64,000 bases of DNA from Natronococcus sp. A-GB7 (GTDB taxonomy: Archaea > Halobacteriota > Halobacteria > Halobacteriales > Natrialbaceae), in the NCBI RefSeq assembly GCF_029688865.1, contig NZ_JARUKV010000012.1, positions 1-64,000 on the forward strand. Reading direction: 5' to 3'. The translations under genes were made by a program, and so were the position numbers. Below the pieces are notes generated by a model. It was not told the DNA's origin and made no database searches. It was given only the letters and a program-made list of their open reading frames with translations. Position 1 is the stretch's first letter. Each line of letters opens with the position of its first letter. Shown here in pieces: positions 42,530 to 51,715 of this stretch.

Positions 42530-43885
42530 ATGGCTACGACGCTCGAGTTCGCGGAGTTCACCTCCGAGGTCCGCTACGAAAACCTATCACCGGACGTTCG
42601 AGAGGCCCTCAAACGCCGGCTGCTGGATTCGGTTGGGGTCGGGATCGCCGCCGCTGACGTCGGCTCGCCGACGGTCGTCGATCGGACGATCGCGGACCTC
42701 GAGGCGGACGGTCCCTGTACGCTCTGGGGACGGGACAGGGGTGCGTCACCGGTACAAGCGGCGATGCACAACACGGCACTCGTCGCCGCTTCGGGCTGTG
42801 CGGACTCGTATCTCGCGCCGAAGGAGACGTCCCACCCGAGCGATACCGCCGGGGCGCTCGTGGCGGCCGGCGAGTACGCCGGCGCCACCGGTGAGGAGCT
42901 GCTCGCCGCTCTCGCCGTCGCCTACGAGATCCAGGGCGAACTGGCCTGGAACGCTCCGGTCCGTGACCGCGGGTTCGACCACGTCACCCACGCGGTCGTC
43001 TCGGCCGCCGCGGGAGCATCGACACTGTTCGACCTCGACCTCGAGGAGACGCGAGACGCTATCGCCGTCGCGGCGACGGGACACAACGCTCTGGGTGTGA
43101 CGAGGACTGGACGGATCACCGACTGGAGCGGCGTCGCCTCGGCCAGCGCCGCGCGGAACGCGGTCTACGCGGCGATGCTCGCCGAGCGCGGGATGGCCGG
43201 ACCGAGAGGTACCGTCGATGGACGACGCGGCTGGGAGGCGGTGGTTTCGGGACCGTTTGAGTTCGATCCGACTCCCGGCGAACGGGTTCGGGACGTCACC
43301 ACCAGACGGTACGTCGCCGAGACCTACGCTCAGTCCGCGGCGGAGGGGATCGTCGAACTCGCCGAGGGCCGGAATCTGAACCCCGGCGACGTCGCGGGGA
43401 TCAAGCTCGAGACGTTCGCCGAGGCGAAGCGCCTTCTCGGGGGCGGTGAGGGGAACCGATACGAGGTCGCCGACCGCGCCCAGGCGACCCACTCGCTGCC
43501 GTACGTCCTCGCCACGGCGCTGCTCGACCGCGACCTCTCGCTCGCGCAGTACGAGCCCGACCGAATCGGTGCCGACGACGTCCAGGACCTCCTCCGAATA
43601 GTCGACGTCACCGCAGACCCCGACCTGACCGAGCGTTTCCAGAACGGCGAGCTACCCGCCGTCGTCGACGTGACGATGGACGACGGGACTACCTACAGGA
43701 TCGAGAAGGACGCCTTCCGGGGCCACTCGACGGCTCCGATGGGGTGGGACGAAGTCGAGACGAAGTTCGACTCCGTCACCGAGGGCCAACTCGAGAACGG
43801 GCGGCGCGAACGGATCGTCGAGACGGTTCGATCGCTCGAGGACCGCGACGTAGCCGATCTGACAGCGCTACTCGCCCGCGGCTGA
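42530..43885 (+). CDS. MmgE/PrpD family protein
   Basis: A 451-residue protein with the MmgE/PrpD helical fold: the start TLEFAEFTSEVRYENL, LLDSVGVGIAAADVGSP, the conserved SGCADSYLAPKETSHPSD (equivalent to the family's D-x-D...HP motif), GYEIQGEL-like AVAYEIQGEL, and the C-terminal RFQNGELPAVVDVTMDDG. Family members include 2-methylcitrate dehydratase and iminodisuccinate epimerase; many are of unknown specificity. No methylcitrate cycle genes lie nearby, so I do not name the substrate. It is divergent from gshA. Confidence 0.88.
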   Translation: MATTLEFAEFTSEVRYENLSPDVREALKRRLLDSVGVGIAAADVGSPTVVDRTIADLEADGPCTLWGRDRGASPVQAAMHNTALVAASGCADSYLAPKETSHPSDTAGALVAAGEYAGATGEELLAALAVAYEIQGELAWNAPVRDRGFDHVTHAVVSAAAGASTLFDLDLEETRDAIAVAATGHNALGVTRTGRITDWSGVASASAARNAVYAAMLAERGMAGPRGTVDGRRGWEAVVSGPFEFDPTPGERVRDVTTRRYVAETYAQSAAEGIVELAEGRNLNPGDVAGIKLETFAEAKRLLGGGEGNRYEVADRAQATHSLPYVLATALLDRDLSLAQYEPDRIGADDVQDLLRIVDVTADPDLTERFQNGELPAVVDVTMDDGTTYRIEKDAFRGHSTAPMGWDEVETKFDSVTEGQLENGRRERIVETVRSLEDRDVADLTALLARG

Positions 43886-44038
43886 TCGACCCGTGTCTCG
43901 AGGACGTGCACCAACGGCTGGACGAAACGTTCTACGGACGATCAAGAGCGACGGTCACAGGGGTCAGTGCGGTCGAAGACTCCGTCTACGGGCTCGCGGA
44001 CGACAGTCTCGGGACCCGAATCGGGCGAATCGTCCGAA

Positions 44039-44272
44039 TTATGCGGGTTTCGACCCCGAGGCGTCCGCGGAGTCGTCTTGCCGAAGCAGGCCGACGATTC
44101 CCTGCGCGACCATGCCGACGACGACCCATTTCCAGGCCAGCACGGCGACGCCGAGCATCAGGCCGGCGCGGACGTAGTTCCCGCGGTCGACCGCTCGCTT
44201 GACGCTTTTGAGTATCGAAACGACGACGAGCGACCGCGACGCCGTCGAACCGAGAAGCCTCTTGAGTACCAT
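44039..44272 (-). CDS. Small membrane protein (77 aa)
   Basis: A 77-residue protein with a basic amphipathic N-terminus (MVLKRLLGSTASRS), then hydrophobic segments around LVVVSILKSV and AGLMLGVAVLAWKWVVVGMVAQGIVGLL, and a polar tail. No domain is recognised. Start at the ATG at 44270-44272; the longer open frame extends out of register under the TrmB gene. It follows TrmB (74 bases) on the same strand. Confidence 0.65.
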   Translation of the reverse strand: MVLKRLLGSTASRSLVVVSILKSVKRAVDRGNYVRAGLMLGVAVLAWKWVVVGMVAQGIVGLLRQDDSADASGSKPA

Positions 44273-44346
44273 ACCTCCTCTTGCAGCGTCGGCCGGATAA
44301 CGACCGTCCTGGAGCGCGCAAGTCCGCAACCGTTCTACGCCGAACG

Positions 44347-45162
44347 CTACTGGCCGGGGTCCTTGACGGGGGGCAATCCCGCCGTCAGCAGCCGTCGAAG
44401 GAGAACCACGACGCCGTTCTGTAACCCTCTGGCGAAGACCGCCTGCTCCGCGGGGTCGTCGACCTCGGATCCTGGATAGTACGAGCCGATCAGGAGCGTC
44501 TCCCGGTCGACGAGCAGAATCCGACTGATCGCGACCTCGTCGTCGCTCTCGGCCCCGGTGAGCCAGTCGAGTCCCGTTTCGAACACGTGACCTCCTGGAA
44601 GCGTCCGCTCGAGCGACCTCGTGACCGATTCGGACTGGCCGCCGAGGACGACCGAGAGGTCGCGATCCGTTGCCGTCCGGAGGGCGTCGAACAGTGACTC
44701 GGAGAGGATCCCCTCGTCGACGACCAGGAGCGCGACCTCGGAGTCGGCTTCCCCGATCAGCTCGAGCGTCCGCGACTCGATCGCGTCGTGCCCCGACAGC
44801 GACCACACCTCCTGGACGTAGTTGTCGTCCTCGACCGTCTCGGTCTTCGTGTTTTGTAGATGGGTTTCCAGCGTGTCGACCCGATCGTTGTACCGCAGAC
44901 GGAGGATCCGCGTCGCCTCGTCGGTCCCGACGGCGCGGTAGACCTGCGGGCTCGAGTGCTGGACTTCGACCAGCCCCTGTGACTCGAGGACGCGGATCGC
45001 GTCGTACACTCGCGTTCGCGGAACCTCGGAGATCTCGTGGATCTCCTTTGCCGTCCCGGTGGGAAGTTTGTTCAACGCCATAAAGCAGCGCGCTTCGTAC
45101 TCCTGTAGCCCGAGGTCCTGCAACAGGCTAATCGCTTCGTCCGTTGTTCTGTCCTGAGTCAT
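44347..45162 (-). CDS. TrmB family transcriptional regulator
   Basis: A 271-residue regulator. Residues 10-85 are the TrmB winged helix (LLQDLGLQEYEARCFMAL, GTAKEIHEISEVPRTRVYDAIRVLESQGLVEVQ). The C-terminal two thirds match the TrmB effector region in outline (HLQNTKTETVEDD coiled-coil-like linker, then ALLVVDEGIL and LVDRETLLIGSY strands), similar to phospholipase-D-like C-terminal domains. TrmB proteins sense sugars in Thermococcus and control gluconeogenesis in Halobacterium. The target here is unknown. A TTCGG-N4-CCGAA dyad lies at 45177-45190, right upstream of the ATG at 45160-45162, consistent with autoregulation. Confidence 0.88.
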   Translation of the reverse strand: MTQDRTTDEAISLLQDLGLQEYEARCFMALNKLPTGTAKEIHEISEVPRTRVYDAIRVLESQGLVEVQHSSPQVYRAVGTDEATRILRLRYNDRVDTLETHLQNTKTETVEDDNYVQEVWSLSGHDAIESRTLELIGEADSEVALLVVDEGILSESLFDALRTATDRDLSVVLGGQSESVTRSLERTLPGGHVFETGLDWLTGAESDDEVAISRILLVDRETLLIGSYYPGSEVDDPAEQAVFARGLQNGVVVLLRRLLTAGLPPVKDPGQ

Positions 45163-45176
45163 GGCCCAACCACGAA

Positions 45177-45190
45177 TTCGGATACCCGAA
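45177..45190. promoter_or_regulatory. TTCGG-N4-CCGAA dyad upstream of trmB
   Basis: A 5-base inverted repeat with a 4-base spacer 14 bases upstream of the TrmB start codon; a TATA-like gtatagt (minus strand, about 45194-45201) lies just beyond. The position, between box and start, suits autorepression. The short arms make chance possible. Confidence 0.3.
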
Positions 45191-45422
45191 CATCCACTAT
45201 ACGGCGCACGGATGGAAAAGAATTCAGGTTCGGTACCGTTTCGACGGTGCCGGTCCTGGACGGTTTCACCCGAATAATCACACAAGCTACTTGGGTACAC
45301 GCCCGAAAGAAGGGAGTGGCGAGTCCCCGTTCTGGCCCAACCACGACGGGGGCTCGCTGATACGTTTCTCGCGAGACGGAGCGGCTCGTAGCGAGCCGAC
45401 AGCGACGGCAAACGCAGTCGAC

Positions 45423-45890
45423 TCACTGCTCCGGCGGGAACTGCGTCCGTCCGAACCAGAATCGATCGATGGCCTCGACGGTCGAGACGAACTCGTCTGG
45501 ATCGACGGGTTTCCTCAGGTAGGCGTTGACGTTCGCTCTGTAACACCTCGAGACATCGTCCTCGTCGGCCGAACTCGTCAGCATCAACACCGGCAGTCGC
45601 CGCAGCGACCGGTCGGTTCTGATTCGCTCGAGGAGCTCGCAGCCGTCGCAACCGGGGAGATTCAGATCCAGGAGGACGAGATCCGGCGGCGGAACACCCG
45701 TGCACTCGTCGGTTCGGGAGAGAACCGCCAGCGCGTCGTCTCCCGTGTTGACGGCGTGGAGTTTCGTCTCGACGGTCGTTCGCGCCGTTTCGAACGCCTC
45801 CCGGGTCAACCGGACGTCACCGGGGTTGTCGTCGACCAGAAGCACGTCGATCGGTTCGTCGACGTCCCGGTGGTGGCCGTCAGTCTGCAT
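45423..45890 (-). CDS. Single-domain response regulator (Rcp1-like)
   Basis: A 155-residue receiver with no output domain. It has acidic DDNPGD after strand 1, the phospho-acceptor aspartate in LVLLDLNLPGCDG, MLTSSADEDD with the conserved Thr/Ser, and the Lys in YLRKPVDPDEF. The insertion between strand 3 and the acceptor loop (SRTDECTGVPPPD) is typical of Rcp1-like regulators that partner phytochrome-type or PAS kinases. The winged-helix gene ends 38 bases before its start and is transcribed in the same direction. The partner kinase is unknown. Confidence 0.9.
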   Translation of the reverse strand: MQTDGHHRDVDEPIDVLLVDDNPGDVRLTREAFETARTTVETKLHAVNTGDDALAVLSRTDECTGVPPPDLVLLDLNLPGCDGCELLERIRTDRSLRRLPVLMLTSSADEDDVSRCYRANVNAYLRKPVDPDEFVSTVEAIDRFWFGRTQFPPEQ

Positions 45891-45927
45891 CGTGGCTGTG
45901 AGGGAGTCGAAACATTCGCGGACCTGT

Positions 45928-46275
45928 TTATCGGTGCGGGCCGACCAGGAGCTCCGGTTGCTGATCGGCGAGGAGCGCCAGAACCGGTTCTATCTCTTCG
46001 AACTGTGGCCCCTTTTCGACGCCTTCTCTCTCCGGATTCCACCGAACGAACCCGTAATCTTCCAGCTTCGGGAGGTGGATGTGACGTCGCTCGAGGAGAA
46101 CGGCGTCTGGAATCGCACGTTCTCCTGTCAGCGAGCCGCCGTCGCCCTCGAGCGAGAGCGGTTCGTCCAAGAGTGCGAACAGGATCCGTCGCCGCTGCTC
46201 GCTCGCCAGCGCCTCGAAAACCCTGTCGTAGCTCTCTTTCCTCATCGACTGCACTTGGAGCCGAGAGCTGTTCAT
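45928..46275 (-). CDS. Winged-helix transcriptional regulator (DUF7344-like)
   Basis: A 115-residue protein with a haloarchaeal winged-helix domain: VFEALASEQRRRILFALLDEP (helix 1), an insertion rich in Gly/Ser, then the recognition region VLLERRHIHLPKLEDYGFVRWN, which matches the HxHLPKLxxxGxV pattern of this family. The ATG at 46275 fits a TATA-like gattaatc about 30-35 bases upstream; an ATG at 46245 (MRKESYDRV) is an alternative. It lies immediately upstream of the response regulator, and the two are likely co-transcribed. Confidence 0.82.
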   Translation of the reverse strand: MNSSRLQVQSMRKESYDRVFEALASEQRRRILFALLDEPLSLEGDGGSLTGERAIPDAVLLERRHIHLPKLEDYGFVRWNPEREGVEKGPQFEEIEPVLALLADQQPELLVGPHR

Positions 46276-46412
46276 CCCCCCACATTTTCACGGAACAGCG
46301 GGTTTTGATTAATCGAGTTACATCACACACTCCCCCGAAGCCGTCGGCGACCCGACCGGGACCGCGGACGGGAGCTTTTTCTCGCTCCGCTTTGATACGC
46401 CGCTCGAGAACG

Positions 46413-48434
46413 ATGGACCTCGAGTCGATTCCGGGCGTCGGCGAGAAGACCGCCCGGTCGCTGTCGGCCCTCGACGATCCCGAGCGAGCGCTGCGGACGG
46501 GCGACGTCGCGGCGATCGCGGCAGCACCGGGCATCTCGCAGGGCCGGGCCGCCCGCATCGCGCGCGGGGCGATCCGCCACGAGCACGACGATCCGGGCGC
46601 GTTCCTCGCGACCGACCGGGCCCGCGAGGTCTACCGGGACGTGCTCGGGCTGCTCAAGGAGCGGACCGTCACCGACTACGCCGCCCAGCGACTCGAGACC
46701 CTGTACCCGAGCTCTCGCCGCTCGCGGATCGAGGAGGTCCAGACCTTCGCCGAGGAGGCGATCGAGCGCGAGCCGGGCCCCGAGGTGCTCGAGGCCCTCG
46801 AAGGGGTCGAACCGCTTCGGGAGCCGGGCGACGTCAGAGTGCGCGAGCGCTGTCTGGCGACGACCGACGCGGAGCGCTACGCCGAGGCCAAGGAGGCGAT
46901 CCCGGAGCTGCCGGTCGAAATCGTCGAGGACGCACAGGGGCTCGCCGAACTCGCCCGAGGGTACGCGACGGTGATCGCGATCGACGAGTCCTTCGCCGGC
47001 ATCGCCGTCGAGGGCGACGTCCGAGTCGAGCCGAGCGCGCTCGAGAACCCCGCCGAGATCGTCCCCGAGCGGTCGCTGGCGTTCTTCGCGCGCAACAGAA
47101 ATCGGCTTCGAGCCGCCATCGAGGTCGACCGCACCGCCGATCTCGGTTCGGACTGCGACCTCGACGCGCTCGAGGCGGGGCTCTCCCGGCTCGACGAGGA
47201 CGGAACGGTCGCGGGCGACGCGGAACTGGACCGACTGACAGCGGCCGCAGCCGACGTCGACGCCGCGGCGGGAACGGCTGAAAACGTCGCGAACGACCAC
47301 CTGCGGGAGGCGATCCGCGAACAGGACGTCACCATCGAGGGGTCGGACCTGCTCTCGCTGGTCGAACGCGGAGCGGGCGTCGACTCGCTTTTGTCCCGGG
47401 AGCTGGCGGACGAGCACGCCGCGGCCGTCGAGGCCGCCCGCGACCACGTGATCGACGCGCTCGCCCTCGAGTCCGGGGAGGACGAGCTGGCCCGTCGACT
47501 CTTCACCGACGAGCCGACGTTTCCGGTCGAACGCGACGAGGACGCGCTCGGTCGGCTTCGAACCGAGCTGACGACGGCCAAGGAACGGCGCGCGAATCGC
47601 CTCAAACGGGAGCTCGCGGCCGACCTCGCCGACCGGCGCGAGGGGGCTCGCCGGCTCGTCCGCGACGCGCTCGAACTCGACGTCGAGCTCGCGATCGCCC
47701 GATTCGCCCGCGAGTTCGAGTGTACGATGCCGGCGGTCGTCGACGATGAGGTCGGGTTCGCGATCCAAGGGGGACGTTCCCCGCTGCTCGACGAGCCGAC
47801 CGAGGCGATCGATCCCGTCGACTACGAGGTGTCCGGCGTCGCCCTGCTGTCGGGCGTCAACAGCGGGGGGAAGACGTCGACGCTGGACCTCGTGGCGAGC
47901 GTCGTCGTGCTCGCACACATGGGGCTACCGGTTCCCGCGGAGAACGCACGCGTCCAGCGGTTCGACGACCTCCACTACCACGCCAAGACCCAGGGGACCC
48001 TCGACGCCGGCGCCTTCGAGTCGACGGTCCGGGAGTTCGCGGAGCTGGCCCAGAGCGGCGAGGGCTCGCTCGTGCTCGTCGACGAACTCGAGAGCATCAC
48101 CGAGCCCGGCGCCAGCGCGAAGATTATCGCCGGGATCCTCGAGGCGCTCTCCGAGAACGGCGCGACGGCGGTGTTCGTCTCGCACCTCGCGGGCGAGATT
48201 CGGGAGATGGCCGGCTTCGACGTGACCGTCGACGGGATCGAGGCGGTCGGACTGGTCGACGGCGAACTCGAGGTGAACCGTTCCCCGGTGAAGGATCGAC
48301 TGGCTCGCTCGACACCGGAGTTGATCGTGGAGAAACTCGCCGAGGAATCGACGGAGACCCGCTCAGAGTCGGACGGTGGAGCGTCGACTCGAGCGGGATC
48401 GTTCTACGCGGACCTCCTGGAAAAGTTCGATTAA
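46413..48434 (+). CDS. MutS-family ATPase with helix-hairpin-helix N-terminus (MutS5/MutS2-like)
   Basis: A 673-residue protein. The first 50 residues are a helix-hairpin-helix module (ESIPGVGEKTARSLSAL and AAAPGISQGRAARIA). A long helical core with coiled-coil-like stretches follows, and the C-terminal MutS ATPase has Walker A GVNSGGKTSTLD (about residues 483-494), DAGAFESTVREFAEL, and Walker B LVLVDELESITEPG (about 550-563), then the VFVSHLAGEI motif. It lacks the mismatch-binding N-terminal domain I of MutS1 and has no Smr nuclease tail. Haloarchaeal MutS5-type proteins are of uncertain function. A similar fusion of HhH with MutS ATPase is known in archaea. Confidence 0.88.
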   Translation: MDLESIPGVGEKTARSLSALDDPERALRTGDVAAIAAAPGISQGRAARIARGAIRHEHDDPGAFLATDRAREVYRDVLGLLKERTVTDYAAQRLETLYPSSRRSRIEEVQTFAEEAIEREPGPEVLEALEGVEPLREPGDVRVRERCLATTDAERYAEAKEAIPELPVEIVEDAQGLAELARGYATVIAIDESFAGIAVEGDVRVEPSALENPAEIVPERSLAFFARNRNRLRAAIEVDRTADLGSDCDLDALEAGLSRLDEDGTVAGDAELDRLTAAAADVDAAAGTAENVANDHLREAIREQDVTIEGSDLLSLVERGAGVDSLLSRELADEHAAAVEAARDHVIDALALESGEDELARRLFTDEPTFPVERDEDALGRLRTELTTAKERRANRLKRELAADLADRREGARRLVRDALELDVELAIARFAREFECTMPAVVDDEVGFAIQGGRSPLLDEPTEAIDPVDYEVSGVALLSGVNSGGKTSTLDLVASVVVLAHMGLPVPAENARVQRFDDLHYHAKTQGTLDAGAFESTVREFAELAQSGEGSLVLVDELESITEPGASAKIIAGILEALSENGATAVFVSHLAGEIREMAGFDVTVDGIEAVGLVDGELEVNRSPVKDRLARSTPELIVEKLAEESTETRSESDGGASTRAGSFYADLLEKFD

Positions 48435-48455
48435 CGTATCAGTCACTATATATGA

Positions 48456-48477
48456 AAATTGTTGTAGAAGACAATTT
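48456..48477. promoter_or_regulatory. AAATTGT-N8-ACAATTT dyad in the mutS/phosphodiesterase gap
   Basis: A perfect 7-base AT-rich inverted repeat just downstream of a TATA-like cactatatatg and 22 bases after the MutS-type gene's stop. It is either an operator for the phosphodiesterase promoter or part of a transcript end. Confidence 0.35.
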
Positions 48478-48659
48478 CAACCCGCCAGACGCTGTTAATC
48501 GGAAGATAATAAGGTGTTCCGGATCCACCCTTCGAAGCGAAACGGTGGTCCGGATCGATATCGGTCTGCGATGAACGAACACCTCGATATTAGAACATGG
48601 AACGGAGCGCGCGGACCTCTCACCACGACGATGCGGAATCGAACGACGAATCCAGCGGC

Positions 48660-50279
48660 ATGAACACGCTACTGATTGGGATCGACGCGGGAAGTCTCTC
48701 GGTCTTCGACGATCTCGATGCGGACACCGAGATCCCGACGATCCACCGGCTCTGCACGGAGGGGACGAGCGCACCCCTCGAGTCCCAGATTCCGCCGTGG
48801 ACGCCGAGCGCCTGGCCATCGATGTACACGGGCGCGAACCCGGGCAAGCACGGCGCGTTCGGTTTTGTCGGCTACGACGGCTACGACTGGCACGTCACCA
48901 GCACCGACGACGTCAACGAACACACCGTCTGGTCGCTACTCGACCGCCACGGCTACTCGAGTGTCGTGGTTAACGCGCCGATCACCCATCCACCGGAGGA
49001 GTTCGACGGCGCCTTGCTCCCCGGCTTTATCGGTCCGGAGGATCCGGACTGTCATCCCGACGGACTCCTCGAAGAGGTCCGCGACGCGATCGGCGACTAC
49101 CGCGTGTACCCGTCGTACTCCCGTGGCGACGACACGCTCCCCGACTCCGAGAAGATGACGGAGTACCGAAATCTGATCCGAATGCGCGGCGCGGCGTTTC
49201 GATACCTCGCCGAGGAGTACGATCCCGACTTCGGCTTCGTCCAGTTCCAGAAGACGGACACCGTCTTCCACGAGTTCTTCGGTGACGAAGAGAAGGTCCG
49301 ATCGGTCTACGAGACGACCGACGACGAGATCGAAGCGATCCTGGAACGGTTCGACCCCGACCACGTGTTCGTCGCCAGTGACCACGGAATGGGCGAGTAC
49401 GACGGCTACGAGTTCCGCGTCAACGAGTTCCTCCAGGACCGCGGCTACGTCGAGACGACGACGAGCGGGAAGGGAATGCCGTCCTGGACGCCGATGCGTC
49501 GCAAGCTCCGGGAGGGCGAGGAGTCCGAGACCTGGGAACCCAGTTTCACCGAGCGCGCTGCGGCAGTCGCCGCCGAGCGGTTCGGGATTACTGCACGGGA
49601 CGTCGGCGCGGCCCTGGAACGCGTCGGTCTGGCCGAGACCGTCAAGAAGTTCGCCCCGGGCGGAGTTGCACGGACCGCGAACGAACAGGTCGACTTCGAG
49701 AACTCTCGGGCCTACGTCCGGGCCCGCACCGAACTCGGCGTCCGGATCAACCTCGAGGGGCGCGATCCCGAGGGGATGGTCTCGCCGGACGACTACGAAC
49801 AGGTCCGCGAGGAGCTCATCCGCGAACTCGAGGACGTCGAAACGCCCGACGGCGACCCGATCTTCGAGACCGTCGCGCCGCGCGAGCGGTACTTCCACGG
49901 GGAGTACGCCGAGGACGCAGTCGACATCGTGACCGTTCCAGCCGACTTCGATCACGCCATTTCCGAACAGCTGGGCGAGGAGTACTTCGGTCCGGCCGAG
50001 CCCTGGAACCACAAGCTCGACGGGGTGTTCGCGGCTGCGGGCGAGGGCGTCGACGAGGACGAATCGCTCGAGCGGGCCCACCTGTTCGACGTCGCGCCGA
50101 CGATCATGGCTTCGTTCGGCCTACCCTACAGTGACCGGATGGACGGGAGCGTGATTCCGGTCGTCGAACCGACCGAGTCGACGTCGTACCCCGCCTACGA
50201 CGGCGAGGCGGAACCGACTCAGTCCGAGGTCGACGAGGAAGTAACGGACCGACTGGCGGATCTCGGCTACATGAACTGA
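48660..50279 (+). CDS. Type I phosphodiesterase / nucleotide pyrophosphatase family protein
   Basis: A 539-residue alkaline-phosphatase-superfamily protein. The N-terminal MNTLLIGIDAG gives the first metal-binding Asp; TPSAWPSMYTGANPGKHG holds the catalytic Thr/Ser region; FQKTDTVFHEFF and FVASDHGMGEYDGYEFRVNEFL give further metal ligands (D-H-G-M signature). The closing AHLFDVAPTIMASFGL is also typical. These enzymes hydrolyse phosphodiesters or transfer phospho-groups, and some act in glycan modification. No signal peptide is visible. I start at the ATG at 48660; an in-frame ATG at 48597 would add 21 hydrophilic residues. It opens the 15-kb glycan region. Confidence 0.85.
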   Translation: MNTLLIGIDAGSLSVFDDLDADTEIPTIHRLCTEGTSAPLESQIPPWTPSAWPSMYTGANPGKHGAFGFVGYDGYDWHVTSTDDVNEHTVWSLLDRHGYSSVVVNAPITHPPEEFDGALLPGFIGPEDPDCHPDGLLEEVRDAIGDYRVYPSYSRGDDTLPDSEKMTEYRNLIRMRGAAFRYLAEEYDPDFGFVQFQKTDTVFHEFFGDEEKVRSVYETTDDEIEAILERFDPDHVFVASDHGMGEYDGYEFRVNEFLQDRGYVETTTSGKGMPSWTPMRRKLREGEESETWEPSFTERAAAVAAERFGITARDVGAALERVGLAETVKKFAPGGVARTANEQVDFENSRAYVRARTELGVRINLEGRDPEGMVSPDDYEQVREELIRELEDVETPDGDPIFETVAPRERYFHGEYAEDAVDIVTVPADFDHAISEQLGEEYFGPAEPWNHKLDGVFAAAGEGVDEDESLERAHLFDVAPTIMASFGLPYSDRMDGSVIPVVEPTESTSYPAYDGEAEPTQSEVDEEVTDRLADLGYMN

Positions 50280-50350
50280 TCGGCGTCGCCCTGATCACCG
50301 ATCACGAGGTGTGACTGGCAGGAGCCCCCTCCGGTACTGCGGGGTCACGG

Positions 50351-51445
50351 TCACGACTGCTCGGCGTCGACAGCACTGAACGCGTCCGTAAGCGTCACAA
50401 CAGTCAGCTCTCGCTCTTCGATCCACTCGAGCATCTCACGGATCCCTTCCTGATCGACCTCTTCCATGAACGTGTGGGCGCCGACGATACCGATCGCCTC
50501 TTGGGCGGCGACCTCGTCGAGCTGTGCCTGGATATCCAGTGGATCGGCGTTCTCGATGAAGTACCCGCGGTTGGTATCGAACGGATCGAACGATTCCCGC
50601 TCGTTGACCAGCGACCCCGGGTTGACGTTCGCGATGCCGTCGTAGTACTCGCTGGCGAACTCGATCGTCCACTCGTCGCAGACGTCGTACGGCGCCAGCA
50701 GTGTGTCGACTTCGAACCCCCACTCCTCGAGCTGGGCCTTCGAATCACCGAGGAATTCGTGCATGAGCTCCTCGGGATACCGTTCGACGGTTTCGCCCGC
50801 TGCGAAGGACTCGCCGACGGGCTCGTCGAACTCTAAGTACGGACCGGTCTCGTCGTGGTCGGAGGCGACAACGGTTCGCACTACGGAGTTCTCTCCATCT
50901 GTAACTTCGATATCGTACTCCAGATGGAAGCCGTGGTTTCGCTCCTCGGGATAAATACGAACGTCGTCGGGTTCGACGTCTTCGACGAGTTCGAACTCGC
51001 TCAGTGCGGTATGTGCGGTCGTATGGGAGTTGATTTCCCAGCCGGCCTCGGCGAGTTCTTCGAGGTGCTCGACGTCCATCCAGTCGTTGTCGTTGAAGTC
51101 CTCGCGGCCGACCCACTCGGTGACGATGCCCGCGCTCGCGGGAGCGTCGAACTCCTGGTGGACGGGAAACGCCTGCTCGTAGTCCTCCATCGGTCCGTCG
51201 TCGTAGGTAAACACCACGGCCCCACCGTCGATGTCCGGAACGTCCTCCCCTTCCTCCTGTTCCTCCGTCTCGCCACCCTCGTCGGGCTGGTCCGTGTCGT
51301 CGTCTCCGTTCGAACCGTTCTCGTCGTCCTCGTCCGGTTCATCACCTTCGTCTCCGCCGAGGCTGTCGAGACAGCCCGCGGTCGCTCCGAGCGTGCCGGC
51401 ACCGATGGTGCCGAGGAGCACTCGGCGCGTTGCCTTCTCGTTCAT
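50351..51445 (-). CDS. Tat-exported lipoprotein, polysaccharide deacetylase (NodB) domain
   Basis: A 364-residue protein. It begins with a twin-arginine signal (RR at residues 7-8, then hydrophobic GTIGAGTLGATAG) ending in a lipobox cysteine, Cys25 (TAGC). An acidic low-complexity spacer (about 30-70) is followed by a NodB domain: FTYDDGPMEDYEQAF with the catalytic acidic pair, INSHTTAHTAL with the histidines, and LLAPYDVCD. It is predicted to be Tat-exported and lipid-anchored outside the membrane, where it could deacetylate or cleave a surface polymer. It is divergent from the flippase gene and related in architecture to the lipoprotein at 54736. Confidence 0.9.
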   Translation of the reverse strand: MNEKATRRVLLGTIGAGTLGATAGCLDSLGGDEGDEPDEDDENGSNGDDDTDQPDEGGETEEQEEGEDVPDIDGGAVVFTYDDGPMEDYEQAFPVHQEFDAPASAGIVTEWVGREDFNDNDWMDVEHLEELAEAGWEINSHTTAHTALSEFELVEDVEPDDVRIYPEERNHGFHLEYDIEVTDGENSVVRTVVASDHDETGPYLEFDEPVGESFAAGETVERYPEELMHEFLGDSKAQLEEWGFEVDTLLAPYDVCDEWTIEFASEYYDGIANVNPGSLVNERESFDPFDTNRGYFIENADPLDIQAQLDEVAAQEAIGIVGAHTFMEEVDQEGIREMLEWIEERELTVVTLTDAFSAVDAEQS

Positions 51446-51715
51446 CGGTGAGAGTTGATAGTTCTACCCACCTATTTATCTCTCGGTTAACTGCAGTGTC
51501 TGCTCGCCCGGTGGAATTCGCTCGAGACGTTCCGACAGCGTGAGGGAAGCTGACGCTTCTCGAGCCCGCTACCAGTCGTTCTCGTACGGTAGCTGACCTG
51601 ATCTTAATGCGGTTATAATAAGGCCATCCCGACCCAGAGTTCCGAACACTGTGGGTGTCACCGGTCTACTACTAGCTGTGGGAGCCGTCAGACGACGTCG
51701 CTCTCGGGGGTATCT
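51446..51715. promoter_or_regulatory. Divergent promoter region, deacetylase/flippase
   Basis: 270 bases without a gene. ctatttatctctcgg (about 51471-51485) could serve the leftward deacetylase; ggttataataagg (51611-51623) is the best rightward box, but would leave a leader of about 65 bases before the GTG of the flippase. Confidence 0.4.

Noticed and set aside
48452-48574. A 40-codon frame (MKIVVEDNFNPPD...) downstream of the MutS-type gene
   Set aside because: Its ATG lies inside the TATA-like run, so no promoter would precede it. It contains the inverted repeat and has no recognisable content.
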